Source: Candidatus Mcinerneyibacteriota bacterium (GTDB lineage: Bacteria > Macinerneyibacteriota > Macinerneyibacteria > Macinerneyibacteriales > DSCS01). From it: DNA of 22,147 bases. The notes beneath the pieces are model-generated. The model searched no databases. It had not been told where the DNA came from and was given only the letters and a program-made list of their open reading frames with translations. The translations under genes and the position numbers were made by a program. Positions 14,001 through 21,332 of the stretch are shown here, in pieces (within the stretch, counting starts at the first letter, position 1; each line of letters starts with the position of its first letter). The stretch covers positions 1 through 22,147 of the forward strand of contig JAFGWL010000032.1 of assembly GCA_016937175.1 (NCBI GenBank), written 5' to 3'.

Positions 14001-15928
14001 CAGATCCCGTTATAATCGAATTCCTTTTTCTCATCCTCTCCCGACAAAGCATAGAGGATGGCAAAATGCTTATCCTTGGGGATTTCCGGAAAATGAGCAT
14101 ACAGGTGTTTTAAAGCATGATAAAAACCCCTGTGAAGGGGAGATTTCTGATTCTCCTTTAAAGACTCGTAGAGTTCCAGAAAAGTGTCCAGTTCTTTCCC
14201 GTACATCTTCTGAACTACAGCCAGCCGGATAAAGGGAAAAACCAGAGAATGGTCTTCCTCAAGATACCCGGCAAGGGCAGAGACAAGGCGAGTATAGAGT
14301 TCATTGGGGCCCGGCAGTGCGATATTCTTTTTCAGAATATCATATTTCAAAACGATCCCCTCGCGTGGGAGAAGGATGTTTTTTTCTGCCAGGGCCTTGA
14401 CCGCATCGTCGTATGCAGACGGAAGGAGCTTGCAGACAGCCGGAGGAAGATACCCGTTAAAGTGATAGAGCACTCCCAGGATCTCTTTTTCTTCTCCGGT
14501 ACATTGTGAAAAGAGAGTCTTGTACTGTCTGTTAAAGTCAAAATACTCTTTGATCGGATGGTTTGTCTCATATCTCTCTTCAAAGACCCTGATCCCCTTC
14601 TGTCGGGCCATATTCTGAAGGCCGGCTTCGATCAAAACAGGCTCTCCTGCTGTCTCTTCCCAGATGTCATCGATCCATTTCTGCGGAAGTTCAAACAGGT
14701 GGAAATAGAAGGAAAGAATACGTTGGATCTCTTCTTTTGTCAATCTCTCGACATTGACCTGATCCTCATCCTGAACAAGATCTGTCCCGGAAGCATGAAG
14801 GATGATGAGCCTTTCCGGGGAAAGCTGATTTCTTATGCTACGGAGAACATCGAGGCTGAACGGGTCAAGCCGTGAAGTATCCTCAAGGATGATAGCAAGA
14901 GGGTGGATTGCGGTAAGCTCTTTGATAAGCTGGATGCTGATCTCTGTCAGTTTCGTTTTTTCAGCCTTCTCATTCCGCAAGGGGCGGGCCGGCGAGAACT
15001 CGGGGAGAGGAGCGATCTTACAATACTCTTCTCCATGGCGTCCGATGATCTTCTTTCCGTAATCAAAACGGTCAAAGTAGAGAAGAAGATACCGGATGAG
15101 CCCCAGGAATTCATCCTCTTCTGTATTTGCGACCCAGAGCGTCTTATAATCCTCTGTTTCCAGAAACGGGATCAGGCCTTTGGCAAAGAGACGGCTGTTT
15201 GCTTTATCCCCGTTGTAGCGGAGAGCAGCTTCGGTTTTCCCGCGAATCAGCTCCTGCCCCTTTTTCAGGTCCAGGGCCCAGTAGGCAGAAGGGAAAGAAG
15301 TCTCCTCAAGATGCCTGTAAAGGAGTTTCTCCTGAAGATCGGGGTCAAAAAGAGGATGGCCCAGATAATCCCTGACAGTCTCCCTCTTCTTAGGTATCAT
15401 GATATTCATTCTTTTAAAGATCTCGGTTATCTTCTTCATGTCATAGGAACGTCCTTCGGGTACATCAAGAAAAGGACTCAGGTCAAAGAAGAAGATCCCT
15501 TCTCCATCATAGAGGAAATTATTGATCCGGATATCGCCATGAAAGTAACCGGCCCGATGTATGAACGAGAGTCCGCACATGGCCTGGTTAAAAAAGAGTT
15601 TCTTATCCACTGAAGAAGTTTCCCGGAGGACATCAGGCAACTGGATGGCTGTATAAAAGTAGTCCCCGTCACTCATCACAGTGCCGTCAATGGAGTATAT
15701 CTTGTAAAACCTCTCCACTTTCCGGACAAGAGGGTGCTCCAGAAGTGAAGCCGCCCGGTATTCAATCTTGAAGTATTCGGCCGGAAACCTTTTTTTCACG
15801 TTGCGGTTGAGTATTTTAACGATGATCCCATCTCGCTTTTCGATCAGGTCACAGGCGCTGAAGACTAAACTGTTCAGAGTTTCCGCATACTTTTCTTTGA
15901 TTTGGTATCGTCCGTTTAAAACCTTCAT
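11099..15928 (-). CDS. Giant signalling protein: Ser/Thr kinase-like, degenerate ATPase, TPR, GAF-like and GGDEF domains
   Basis: A 1609-residue cytoplasmic protein with no signal peptide or transmembrane helix seen. Residues 1 to about 215 are a protein-kinase-like domain with Lys38, Glu56, catalytic-loop HGD (130-132) with Asn137, and DLS (149-151) in place of DFG. About 245-450 resembles an AAA/STAND ATPase: Walker-B-like LAIILEDTS (344-352) is present, but no Walker A loop. About 570-1040 is helical with TPR-like repeats (for example NPEKALEYYQTTGRIARE). About 1140-1300 is GAF-like. Residues 1300-1460 form a GGDEF diguanylate cyclase with DPLTRLYKRD, GDIDFFKSINDEYG, intact GGEEF (1382-1386) and RHID inhibitory site (1373-1376). 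About 1487-1602 looks like a second GAF. The output should be cyclic di-GMP; the input is unknown. It has its own promoter. Confidence 0.9.
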   Translation of the reverse strand: MKVLNGRYQIKEKYAETLNSLVFSACDLIEKRDGIIVKILNRNVKKRFPAEYFKIEYRAASLLEHPLVRKVERFYKIYSIDGTVMSDGDYFYTAIQLPDVLRETSSVDKKLFFNQAMCGLSFIHRAGYFHGDIRINNFLYDGEGIFFFDLSPFLDVPEGRSYDMKKITEIFKRMNIMIPKKRETVRDYLGHPLFDPDLQEKLLYRHLEETSFPSAYWALDLKKGQELIRGKTEAALRYNGDKANSRLFAKGLIPFLETEDYKTLWVANTEEDEFLGLIRYLLLYFDRFDYGKKIIGRHGEEYCKIAPLPEFSPARPLRNEKAEKTKLTEISIQLIKELTAIHPLAIILEDTSRLDPFSLDVLRSIRNQLSPERLIILHASGTDLVQDEDQVNVERLTKEEIQRILSFYFHLFELPQKWIDDIWEETAGEPVLIEAGLQNMARQKGIRVFEERYETNHPIKEYFDFNRQYKTLFSQCTGEEKEILGVLYHFNGYLPPAVCKLLPSAYDDAVKALAEKNILLPREGIVLKYDILKKNIALPGPNELYTRLVSALAGYLEEDHSLVFPFIRLAVVQKMYGKELDTFLELYESLKENQKSPLHRGFYHALKHLYAHFPEIPKDKHFAILYALSGEDEKKEFDYNGICNEMDALARTREEKYKALSVALRTDVAGLSRAREAAAIFDEKDLLPEKLWLKVSASLLEYLSNHALSEEAIQLFEKRIKPLLDELHFETRFALFSAITSTYLRMNDFTMLSELGAKMLEIAQSHEEELPRDMVFSAYNVSGIANRGNPEKALEYYQTTGRIAREMHNDMLQAIVYNNTAVVYYEMNRPEKHAEFLMKAIECGERGEAYPVLFTAVNNLMENYILDFKYGELLEIAKKFEPLVDKLDSVESVHSFYTIYARAWYHLGRMDKMEEYFHKVEPFYEKKKETRQYFQYFILKVLTLFYRQGADPAAQLAESVSRDSYFIDNPAKLYNLYAALTYYLFPIEALHPTLKRIVTLLDKELTEYSNKTEPQYQYAVELFLLKAGLHPHPELVVMGDAHFFTVKMLFLHVALSGLEEFSVEEANLAAFYLMMMEQARRGLGKGEFALVRRTPFWQMHEMTLTEKGIRPLETTGEEYIKSLSSKARAYRKKNESSFYQRAHYQNMLTVEQLAEVCIKNVMDIYDVTRGIYFEFDPVKKWIKRKEFYDPMYHYEEEPVIETLLNKQLFVEEDIIHFWESPDPMKDRGIFEAFAFPIIDIAVARSAEGQKSSSFSTMLSMSGCFYFDTKKGVTRPKEKDLKPLYYMREYANATLYYNLLKETALIDPLTRLYKRDSWVSLSKDLLARQRKSGGKMAVIMGDIDFFKSINDEYGHKKGDEVLRGIARVFTQSTRHIDIIGRYGGEEFIFALMVKKRSEALMIAERICRACEKENLAEKQKVTVSLGVALYPDDGEILDELIEKADHALFESKEAGRNRVTSWADVRHDEMKKRERQAVITNPAREKEKIDCLVRLNQIRADSESLETVVDRANAVLTELFNGTVVVKIGDEKGWAVYPLPEGALKSNETSSYLTDTHVSIYESARGSRRGTVYYDNQDSSLNIHLEKSFASLVGQIIYEKVSLSRPRKQA

Positions 15929-15937
15929 ATATCTTTC

Positions 15938-15966
15938 AGAATACAGAAGGTTTGCTTTGATTTCAA
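15938..15966 (-). promoter_or_regulatory. Promoter of the kinase/GGDEF gene, predicted leaderless
   Basis: Minus-strand TTGAAA (15966-15961), a 17-base spacer, and TATTCT (15943-15938). Only nine bases separate the -10 box from the ATG at 15928, leaving a predicted leader of about two bases. Confidence 0.7.
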
Positions 15967-15989
15967 GACAAAAGAAGACGGCTCTCCCT

Positions 15990-16637
15990 TTAAACCCCTA
16001 TTCTTCGGAGGATGTCACAGGGAGAGGAGATCCTGTAATCGGCCATATCCCACTCCTCTTCGGTCCCGTATCCATAAGTCGCAGCGCATGAAAAAACACC
16101 GGCCCTTTTAGCCCCGTTAAAGTCATGAAGACGGTCACCGACCATACACACAGCCTCATTTCTTGTAAAGGAAAGTCCATTCAGGACATCCCGGATAAGT
16201 TCTTCTTTGTCGGTCTTTCTCCCGTCGAAATGGCTTCCTGCAATGATCTGAAAATAGCGGGCCAATTGAAAATGTCCGAGTATCTTCTCAGCAAAGACAA
16301 GGGGTTTGGCCGTGGCTACAGCCAGAGTCACCTTTTTATCAGAAAGAGTGCGAAGCGTCTCAGTTACTCCCGGATAGAGATTATTTTCCCAGAGCCCTTT
16401 TCCCCGGTAATACTCCCGGAACAACTCTACAGCCCTGGAAGTGTCATCAGAATTGAGAGAAAACCTCTTCTGAAATGAATCGTGGAGGGGAGGCCCGATG
16501 AAACCCCGGGACTCCTCCGGCGTCAGGGGTGCAAGCCCCATTTTACCGACAGAATAGAATATGGCATTCATGATCCCCGGGGCAGAATCTGTGAGTGTCC
16601 CGTCCAGGTCCCAGATCAGGAGTTCAAATGGCTGCAT
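15990..16637 (-). CDS. HAD-superfamily phosphatase (phosphoglycolate-phosphatase-like)
   Basis: A 215-residue HAD hydrolase. Motif I is WDLDGTLTD (Asp10 nucleophile, Asp12 acid/base), motif II is Thr109 in VATAKP, motif III is Lys141 or Lys144 in GRKTDK, and motif IV is GDRLHD (Asp168, Asp172). A helical cap with GFIGPPL follows motif I, as in the Gph/PGP group, so phosphoglycolate or another small phosphoester is a plausible substrate, not proven. The ATG lies inside the end of nfo (14-base overlap), so it is the last gene of the purF operon. Pairing with a DNA-repair nuclease fits 2-phosphoglycolate removal after 3'-end cleaning of damaged DNA, which is an inference. Confidence 0.9.
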   Translation of the reverse strand: MQPFELLIWDLDGTLTDSAPGIMNAIFYSVGKMGLAPLTPEESRGFIGPPLHDSFQKRFSLNSDDTSRAVELFREYYRGKGLWENNLYPGVTETLRTLSDKKVTLAVATAKPLVFAEKILGHFQLARYFQIIAGSHFDGRKTDKEELIRDVLNGLSFTRNEAVCMVGDRLHDFNGAKRAGVFSCAATYGYGTEEEWDMADYRISSPCDILRRIGV

Positions 16638-17469
16638 ATTCTTTGAGCCTTTCGATTTCCCCTCTCCATTTTCCGGGGTCCGGAGTCTCCAGGATCAGAG
16701 GGATTCCATCAAGCCGCCGATCCCGGGCGATCCGACAGAAGAGATCCCATCCCAGATAGCCCTCTCCGAGAGAAGCATGCCTGTCTACCCGGCTCCCGAG
16801 CTCTTTTTTGGAATCATTCAGGTGCATCCCCTGTAAAGTGTCCAGGCCCAGGAGATCATCGAAAAGGTTCCAGAATTCCTCATACCCCGTATCTTCTTTC
16901 AGGTCATATCCTGCAGCATAAGCGTGACAAGTATCAATACAGACTCCGACACGCTCTTTTTGTCCCACCCGGCTGATGATGGCAGCGATCTCTTCCATTG
17001 AAGATCCTGCCTGGCTCCCCTGTCCAGCGGTATTTTCGATGACAAAGAGGCAGGTTTCTGTCTCGGCGATGGCCCGGCTCAACCCCTCGGCGATGAGGCC
17101 GAGAGTCCGGGAAGGTTCCAAAACACCCAGAGAACTGCCCGGATGAAAATTCAGTTTTTTCAATCCCAGCTGCTCCACTCTTTTTGCTTCGTCGATAAAA
17201 GCCTTCAATGCCCTTTCCCGCTTATTCTCCTCGGGCTGGGCGATATTGATAAGGTAACTGTCATGAGGCAGGACATTTTCGGGCAGGAAACCTCCCTTAT
17301 CCATCTCTTCACGAAAGGAGAGGCATTCCTCTTCTCTGAGAGGAGGAGCAGACCATTGACGCTGATTTTTGGTAAAAAGGGCAAAGGCCGATGCTCCGAT
17401 CTCCACAGCCCTCTGAGGAGCTTTGTCCACGCCCCCGGCAGCGCTGACATGGGCCCCGAAATACTTCAT
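16624..17469 (-). CDS. nfo: Endonuclease IV (AP endonuclease)
   Basis: Zinc-dependent base-excision-repair enzyme that cleaves DNA 5' to abasic sites and trims blocked 3' ends. The 281-residue protein matches the usual family length. All nine metal ligands of the E. coli enzyme occur here at the same numbers: His69, His109, Glu145, Asp179, His182, His216, Asp229, His231 and Glu261. The N-terminus FGAHVSAAGGV and motifs FHPGS, IENTAGQG, CIDTCHAYAAGYD and HLNDSKKELGSRVDRH are diagnostic. The ATG shares one base with the pepT stop (TAATG), and the gene overlaps the following HAD gene by 14 bases, so it is co-translated in the operon. Confidence 0.98.
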   Translation of the reverse strand: MKYFGAHVSAAGGVDKAPQRAVEIGASAFALFTKNQRQWSAPPLREEECLSFREEMDKGGFLPENVLPHDSYLINIAQPEENKRERALKAFIDEAKRVEQLGLKKLNFHPGSSLGVLEPSRTLGLIAEGLSRAIAETETCLFVIENTAGQGSQAGSSMEEIAAIISRVGQKERVGVCIDTCHAYAAGYDLKEDTGYEEFWNLFDDLLGLDTLQGMHLNDSKKELGSRVDRHASLGEGYLGWDLFCRIARDRRLDGIPLILETPDPGKWRGEIERLKEYAAI

Positions 17470-18725
17470 TAAACCTCTGTCTCCTCAGCCCACAACCGGG
17501 AGAGTTCCCGGATCGTCTCAACCGCTTTGACCATGGCTCCCAATGCGATCCACTCCTTTTTCGAATGAAAAAGATGCCCCCCGGCGAAAATATTCGGTGT
17601 AGGGACTCCCTTATAACAGAGCCTGGCCCCGTCAGTTCCGCCCCTTATTGCGGCTTTCAAAGGAGTCAGTCCGGTATTTTTCACAGCCTTGACAGCCAAT
17701 TCAGTGACCCGGGGATGCTGCTCAAGGATCCGGAGCATATTCTGATATTGATGTGTGACTGTCATTTCGATACCCAGGCCCGGATAACGGACTTCAAATG
17801 CCTCTTTCATCTGCTCAAGATAAGCGATCCTCCCTTTGTTCTCTTCTTCTTCAAAATCCCGGAGAATAAAGGCAAAACGGGCCCGGTTTTCTTCTCCGGA
17901 AAACCCTGTCAGGTGAAAGAAACCTTCCCGTTTTTCCGTGTGAGCCGGTGTCTCCTGTTCAGGGACCTGGCTGATAAAACGGGCGGCGATCTCTGCAGCA
18001 TTAAGCATCTTTCCCTTGGCAAACCCGGGATGGACATTCGCTCCGGTAAAGATGAATTCTGTTTTCCAGGCGTCGAAGCACTCGTCTTCGATCTCCCCTG
18101 CTTGGCTCCCATCCATGGTATAGCCGTATTTCCCGAGTCTTTCGATGTCTATCTTCCCGGTTCCCCGCCCGATCTCTTCATCGGGGGTAAAGACGATCCT
18201 CAGTTCCGGATGCTTAGCCTCTTTATCCTTCCGGAAACAGGCCAAAGCCGTCATGATCTCTGCGATCCCCGCTTTGTCATCAGCTCCCAGAAGAGTCTTT
18301 CCGGAAGCTGTGATGATCGTGTCTCCCTTATACCCCTCCAAGGCAGGCGAATCTTGCGGGGTGATCTTTAGACCGGGATCATCCGGAAAAGTGATCTCTC
18401 CTCCGCTGTAATCCTTATGGAGAAGCGGACGGACATCTTTCCCCGGCTCCGAAGGTGATGTATCCATATGGGCGCAGAAAGTGATCGGGGGGCTCTTGAC
18501 TCCCTGGGAAGCGGTTAAAGTCCCGTATACATAACCGCAACTATCACACTCCACTTGAGAAAGCCCCAGCTCTTTCAGTTCCTTTTCCAGAAGACGGGCC
18601 AGTTCCAGCTGGCCCTTGGTCGACGGACAGCTGGAACTCTCTTCATCAGCTGTGGTGTCTACAACGACATACCGCAGGAAACGCTCCAGAACATCTTTTT
18701 CAATAAACTCTTTGAACCTATTCAT
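17469..18725 (-). CDS. pepT: Peptidase T (tripeptide aminopeptidase)
   Basis: Di-zinc M20 aminopeptidase that removes the N-terminal residue from tripeptides in the cytoplasm. At 418 residues it has the family length. Metal and catalytic residues match the Salmonella PepT pattern: His86 and Asp88 in AHMDTS, bridging Asp149 in LLGADDKAG, Glu183/Glu184 in PDEEIGRG, Asp205 in YTMDGSQAGEIE, and His387 in LFHSKKEW. RGGTDGARL is also typical. A strong AAGGAGG lies nine bases before the ATG; the start overlaps the upstream gene by eight bases and the stop shares one base with nfo. It would supply free amino acids from peptides. Confidence 0.97.
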   Translation of the reverse strand: MNRFKEFIEKDVLERFLRYVVVDTTADEESSSCPSTKGQLELARLLEKELKELGLSQVECDSCGYVYGTLTASQGVKSPPITFCAHMDTSPSEPGKDVRPLLHKDYSGGEITFPDDPGLKITPQDSPALEGYKGDTIITASGKTLLGADDKAGIAEIMTALACFRKDKEAKHPELRIVFTPDEEIGRGTGKIDIERLGKYGYTMDGSQAGEIEDECFDAWKTEFIFTGANVHPGFAKGKMLNAAEIAARFISQVPEQETPAHTEKREGFFHLTGFSGEENRARFAFILRDFEEEENKGRIAYLEQMKEAFEVRYPGLGIEMTVTHQYQNMLRILEQHPRVTELAVKAVKNTGLTPLKAAIRGGTDGARLCYKGVPTPNIFAGGHLFHSKKEWIALGAMVKAVETIRELSRLWAEETEV

Positions 18726-19101
18726 GGCCGGTGACCTCCTTTTTGACCTCCCTCATCTCCCGGGCGATCTCGTTGACCCGCCATTCAAGAGAGTTGAGGA
18801 CCCAGAGTTTGAAATGGTTGACCCGGGCTTCCTGATGGACCAGATACATGACCTTGAGCGAGACGAAAAAGATAGCAAGGTCACTGAGAATGAGATGAGC
18901 CCGCCCTTCGGTGAAGAACGAGGCGATAAGCAGGGCCACGACAAGGATCAAAAAAACCGTATTGAAAAGTTTCGTATTGATGGTGGGCATCCCTCCGATG
19001 CTGCCCACGATCTTGCGGACCCGTTCCTTCTCCGATTTGAAATGCTCGATCTCTTCCCTTAATTCATGGATCTCTTCTTCATAGTTATGATAACCTTTCA
19101 T
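18718..19101 (-). CDS. Small coiled-coil protein with two membrane helices, unknown function
   Basis: I do not recognise a family. The 127-residue product has an N-terminal charged coiled coil (about 7-34, EEEIHELREEIEHFKSEKER) and two hydrophobic helices (about 46-63 and 68-88) with a very short turn. A second amphipathic helix (about 95-125, ending in REMREVKKEV) follows. This predicts a hairpin in the inner membrane with both coiled arms in the cytoplasm. A strong AAAGGAGG precedes the ATG, so it is a real gene. It overlaps the hydrolase gene by 17 bases and pepT by eight. It may oligomerise or tether a partner to the membrane; nothing in the sequence says which. Confidence 0.8.
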   Translation of the reverse strand: MKGYHNYEEEIHELREEIEHFKSEKERVRKIVGSIGGMPTINTKLFNTVFLILVVALLIASFFTEGRAHLILSDLAIFFVSLKVMYLVHQEARVNHFKLWVLNSLEWRVNEIAREMREVKKEVTGHE

Positions 19102-19879
19102 CCTCGCCTCCTTTCATAAAATCCCTCACGGCACGAAAGAGCAAAAACCGCTCTCTGTCCACAGGAAGCATGTGCCCTGACTCTGTGACAGTTAAGACGA
19201 CAAGAGGGATCTTCCCTATTTTTTTTGTGAGGTAGATCCTGTTTTTGATCACGGCCACGCGGTCCCTGTGAGAGAAGATAGCCAACACCGGGCTGTTCAA
19301 CTGTCCAAGTTTTCTTTTTGCCCTTCTCCTTAAGAGATCATACTGACGGATTGCGCTCAACGGCTCCCTTTGAAAACGGGGACGATAATGAAGACGTTGC
19401 TCTTCATCAAGGATATGCCTGTTCCCCCCTTTTTCATCCAGGGATTTCTCTTTATACTTTTTAAAAAGCTTGATCAGGGGAAGAAACGCCAGAAGAAGAG
19501 CCCGGCCCGGAGGAAAGACCAGGGGCGGTGCCAGAAGCAGAGTTTGTCTTATTTGCGGAAAGTCAGCTGCAGCTTCCAAAGCTAAAAGACTCCCCATTGA
19601 AAAGCCTCCGACTGTGACGCTGCCATATTGTTGTGTCAACTCTTCGACAGCTGTCTGAGCCTGTTTGACCCAGGAGCGGAAAGAAACGTTCCGAAACTCT
19701 TCCATAGTCGAACCGTGTCCTGCAAGAAGAGGGATATGGATATCCATATCCAGATATCGGAAGAGGTATTCCGCAAGAGGCCGGAGAGTCTCCGGCTCAT
19801 CGGAAAATCCGTGAAAAAGAAGAAGAGCCGACGAAGCTCCTTTTTTCAGAATGATGGGCTCAGCATTTCTGATATTCAT
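19085..19879 (-). CDS. Alpha/beta hydrolase (carboxylesterase or monoacylglycerol-lipase-like)
   Basis: Serine hydrolase of about 264 residues, cytoplasmic. From the ATG at 19879 the triad is Ser94 in GGFSMGS, Asp206 in FSHRD and His236 in ESGHMLP; LLFHGFSDEP supplies the oxyanion hole. A basic lid-like insert lies between Ser and Asp (about 130-190). The pattern resembles carboxylesterase Est30 and bacterial monoglyceride lipases, but substrate is unknown. The start is uncertain: a TTG at 19894 would add five residues and has a weak GAGAAG upstream, while the ATG has no visible ribosome site. Either way it begins inside the purF coding region, implying coupling. It overlaps the following membrane-protein gene by 17 bases. 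Confidence 0.88.
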   Translation of the reverse strand: MNIRNAEPIILKKGASSALLLFHGFSDEPETLRPLAEYLFRYLDMDIHIPLLAGHGSTMEEFRNVSFRSWVKQAQTAVEELTQQYGSVTVGGFSMGSLLALEAAADFPQIRQTLLLAPPLVFPPGRALLLAFLPLIKLFKKYKEKSLDEKGGNRHILDEEQRLHYRPRFQREPLSAIRQYDLLRRRAKRKLGQLNSPVLAIFSHRDRVAVIKNRIYLTKKIGKIPLVVLTVTESGHMLPVDRERFLLFRAVRDFMKGGEDERLS

Positions 19880-21314
19880 CACGGTCGTTTTCAATGCTTC
19901 TCTGTTCGTCCTCTTTGAGTGGCAGGGGATAATCTCCGTCGAAACAGGCGGCGCACACCGGCTGCCCCAAAGCCTTCCTGATATCGGGGATATCCAGGTA
20001 AGTCAGGGAGTCGGCTCCTGTGAAATGAGCCATCTTCTCTTCGAAATGGTCGATCCCCTCCTTATAACAGTCCGAATATTTCCTTGCGATGAGTTCATGC
20101 TGGCGGGAGATATCGATCCCGTAATAACAGGGGTAATAGACGGGGGGAGAAAAGATCCCGATATGGAGTTCTTTTGGCTGACTACGCCCCACAAGGCTTA
20201 CGATATGTTTTGTCGTGGTTCCGCGGACGATACTGTCATCGATGATGAGGACACGCTTGTCTTTGAACTCTCCCTCAATGGTATTATGCTTGAGCCGCAT
20301 GGCAAACTCCCGGTCATATTGAGAGGGCATGATGAATGTGCGCCCGCTGTAGCGGTTTTTGATAAAGCCGTCCCGGACAGGGACGTCAAGCTCTTCGGCA
20401 ATGGCCGTGGCTGCAGGACGCGCCGTATCGGGGACCGGGATCACCACATCCACCCGGATCCCTTTCCTTTTGATCTTTTCAGCTAACATCCTTCCCAATA
20501 CCAGGCGTGTATCGTAGACAGAATGGCCCGAGATGATGGAATCGGGCCTGGCAAAATAGATATATTCGAAAATACAGGGACGATGCTCTTTGACATCGAT
20601 CTCAACAGTCAAAGGTTTTTTCCCCTTCTTAAAGACCATGAGCGAACCGTTGGGGATGTCGCCCCGGTATTCAAAGCCGGTCATCTCCATGGCCACCGAC
20701 TCCGAGGCCACCATAAAACTTCCCTCCTGCTCTCCCCAGACACCGGGGCGTATCCCGTAAGGGTCGCGGCAGGCAAACATAGTATCCTCACCGTCGAGAT
20801 ACATGATCCCTACAATGGTAAATGCACCGCGGACCCGCTGATAAGTCTTCTTCAGGGCCGCTGTCAGGTCTTCGGTCGTGTGTCCGTATTTACGGATATT
20901 CATGAGCTCCTCGGCCAGGACATAGAGGACGGGCTCCACATCGCAACTCGAAGTCAGGTAGAGGGACTCTTCCAAAAAACGTTTTCTGAGTTCATGATAA
21001 TTGATGATATTGCCATTATGGGTGATGAAGATCCCCGGCTGTTTTTCAAAAAAGGGCTGGGCATTGACTTTCCCTGCGCTGCCCATGGTGGGGTAACGGA
21101 CATGTCCCATACCGATATTTCCCTGAAAAGAGGCCAGGGTCGATGGCGTGAAGACAGAGGAGACAAGGCCGTCATCTTTTTCCAGGAAGAATTTTTTGTT
21201 TTCTTTTGTGGCAATCCCGCAGGAATCCTGCCCCCTGTGCTGTATGGCCTGGAGGGCCAGGGCGATATCGTATTGGACACCCTCTTCTTTCAAAATACCG
21301 ATGACTCCGCACAT
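19860..21314 (-). CDS. purF: Amidophosphoribosyltransferase, iron-sulfur type
   Basis: Catalyses the first committed step of purine synthesis: PRPP plus glutamine to 5-phosphoribosylamine. The 484-residue protein starts MCGVIG, so Cys2 becomes the N-terminal nucleophile after Met removal, with no propeptide as found in Bacillus PurF. The glutaminase half includes HRGQDSCGI and GHVRYPT; the PRPP site is VLIIDDSIVRGTT (355-367). Cys247, Cys396, Cys454 and Cys457 (VCAAC) match the four [4Fe-4S] ligands of the B. subtilis enzyme, so an oxygen-sensitive cluster is expected. AAAGGAGA precedes the ATG. It is the second gene of its operon, 18 bases after the HAD gene; purM is in another operon of this window. 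Confidence 0.98.
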   Translation of the reverse strand: MCGVIGILKEEGVQYDIALALQAIQHRGQDSCGIATKENKKFFLEKDDGLVSSVFTPSTLASFQGNIGMGHVRYPTMGSAGKVNAQPFFEKQPGIFITHNGNIINYHELRKRFLEESLYLTSSCDVEPVLYVLAEELMNIRKYGHTTEDLTAALKKTYQRVRGAFTIVGIMYLDGEDTMFACRDPYGIRPGVWGEQEGSFMVASESVAMEMTGFEYRGDIPNGSLMVFKKGKKPLTVEIDVKEHRPCIFEYIYFARPDSIISGHSVYDTRLVLGRMLAEKIKRKGIRVDVVIPVPDTARPAATAIAEELDVPVRDGFIKNRYSGRTFIMPSQYDREFAMRLKHNTIEGEFKDKRVLIIDDSIVRGTTTKHIVSLVGRSQPKELHIGIFSPPVYYPCYYGIDISRQHELIARKYSDCYKEGIDHFEEKMAHFTGADSLTYLDIPDIRKALGQPVCAACFDGDYPLPLKEDEQRSIENDRDEYQKC

Positions 21315-21332
21315 AATCTACTTCTCCTTTAG

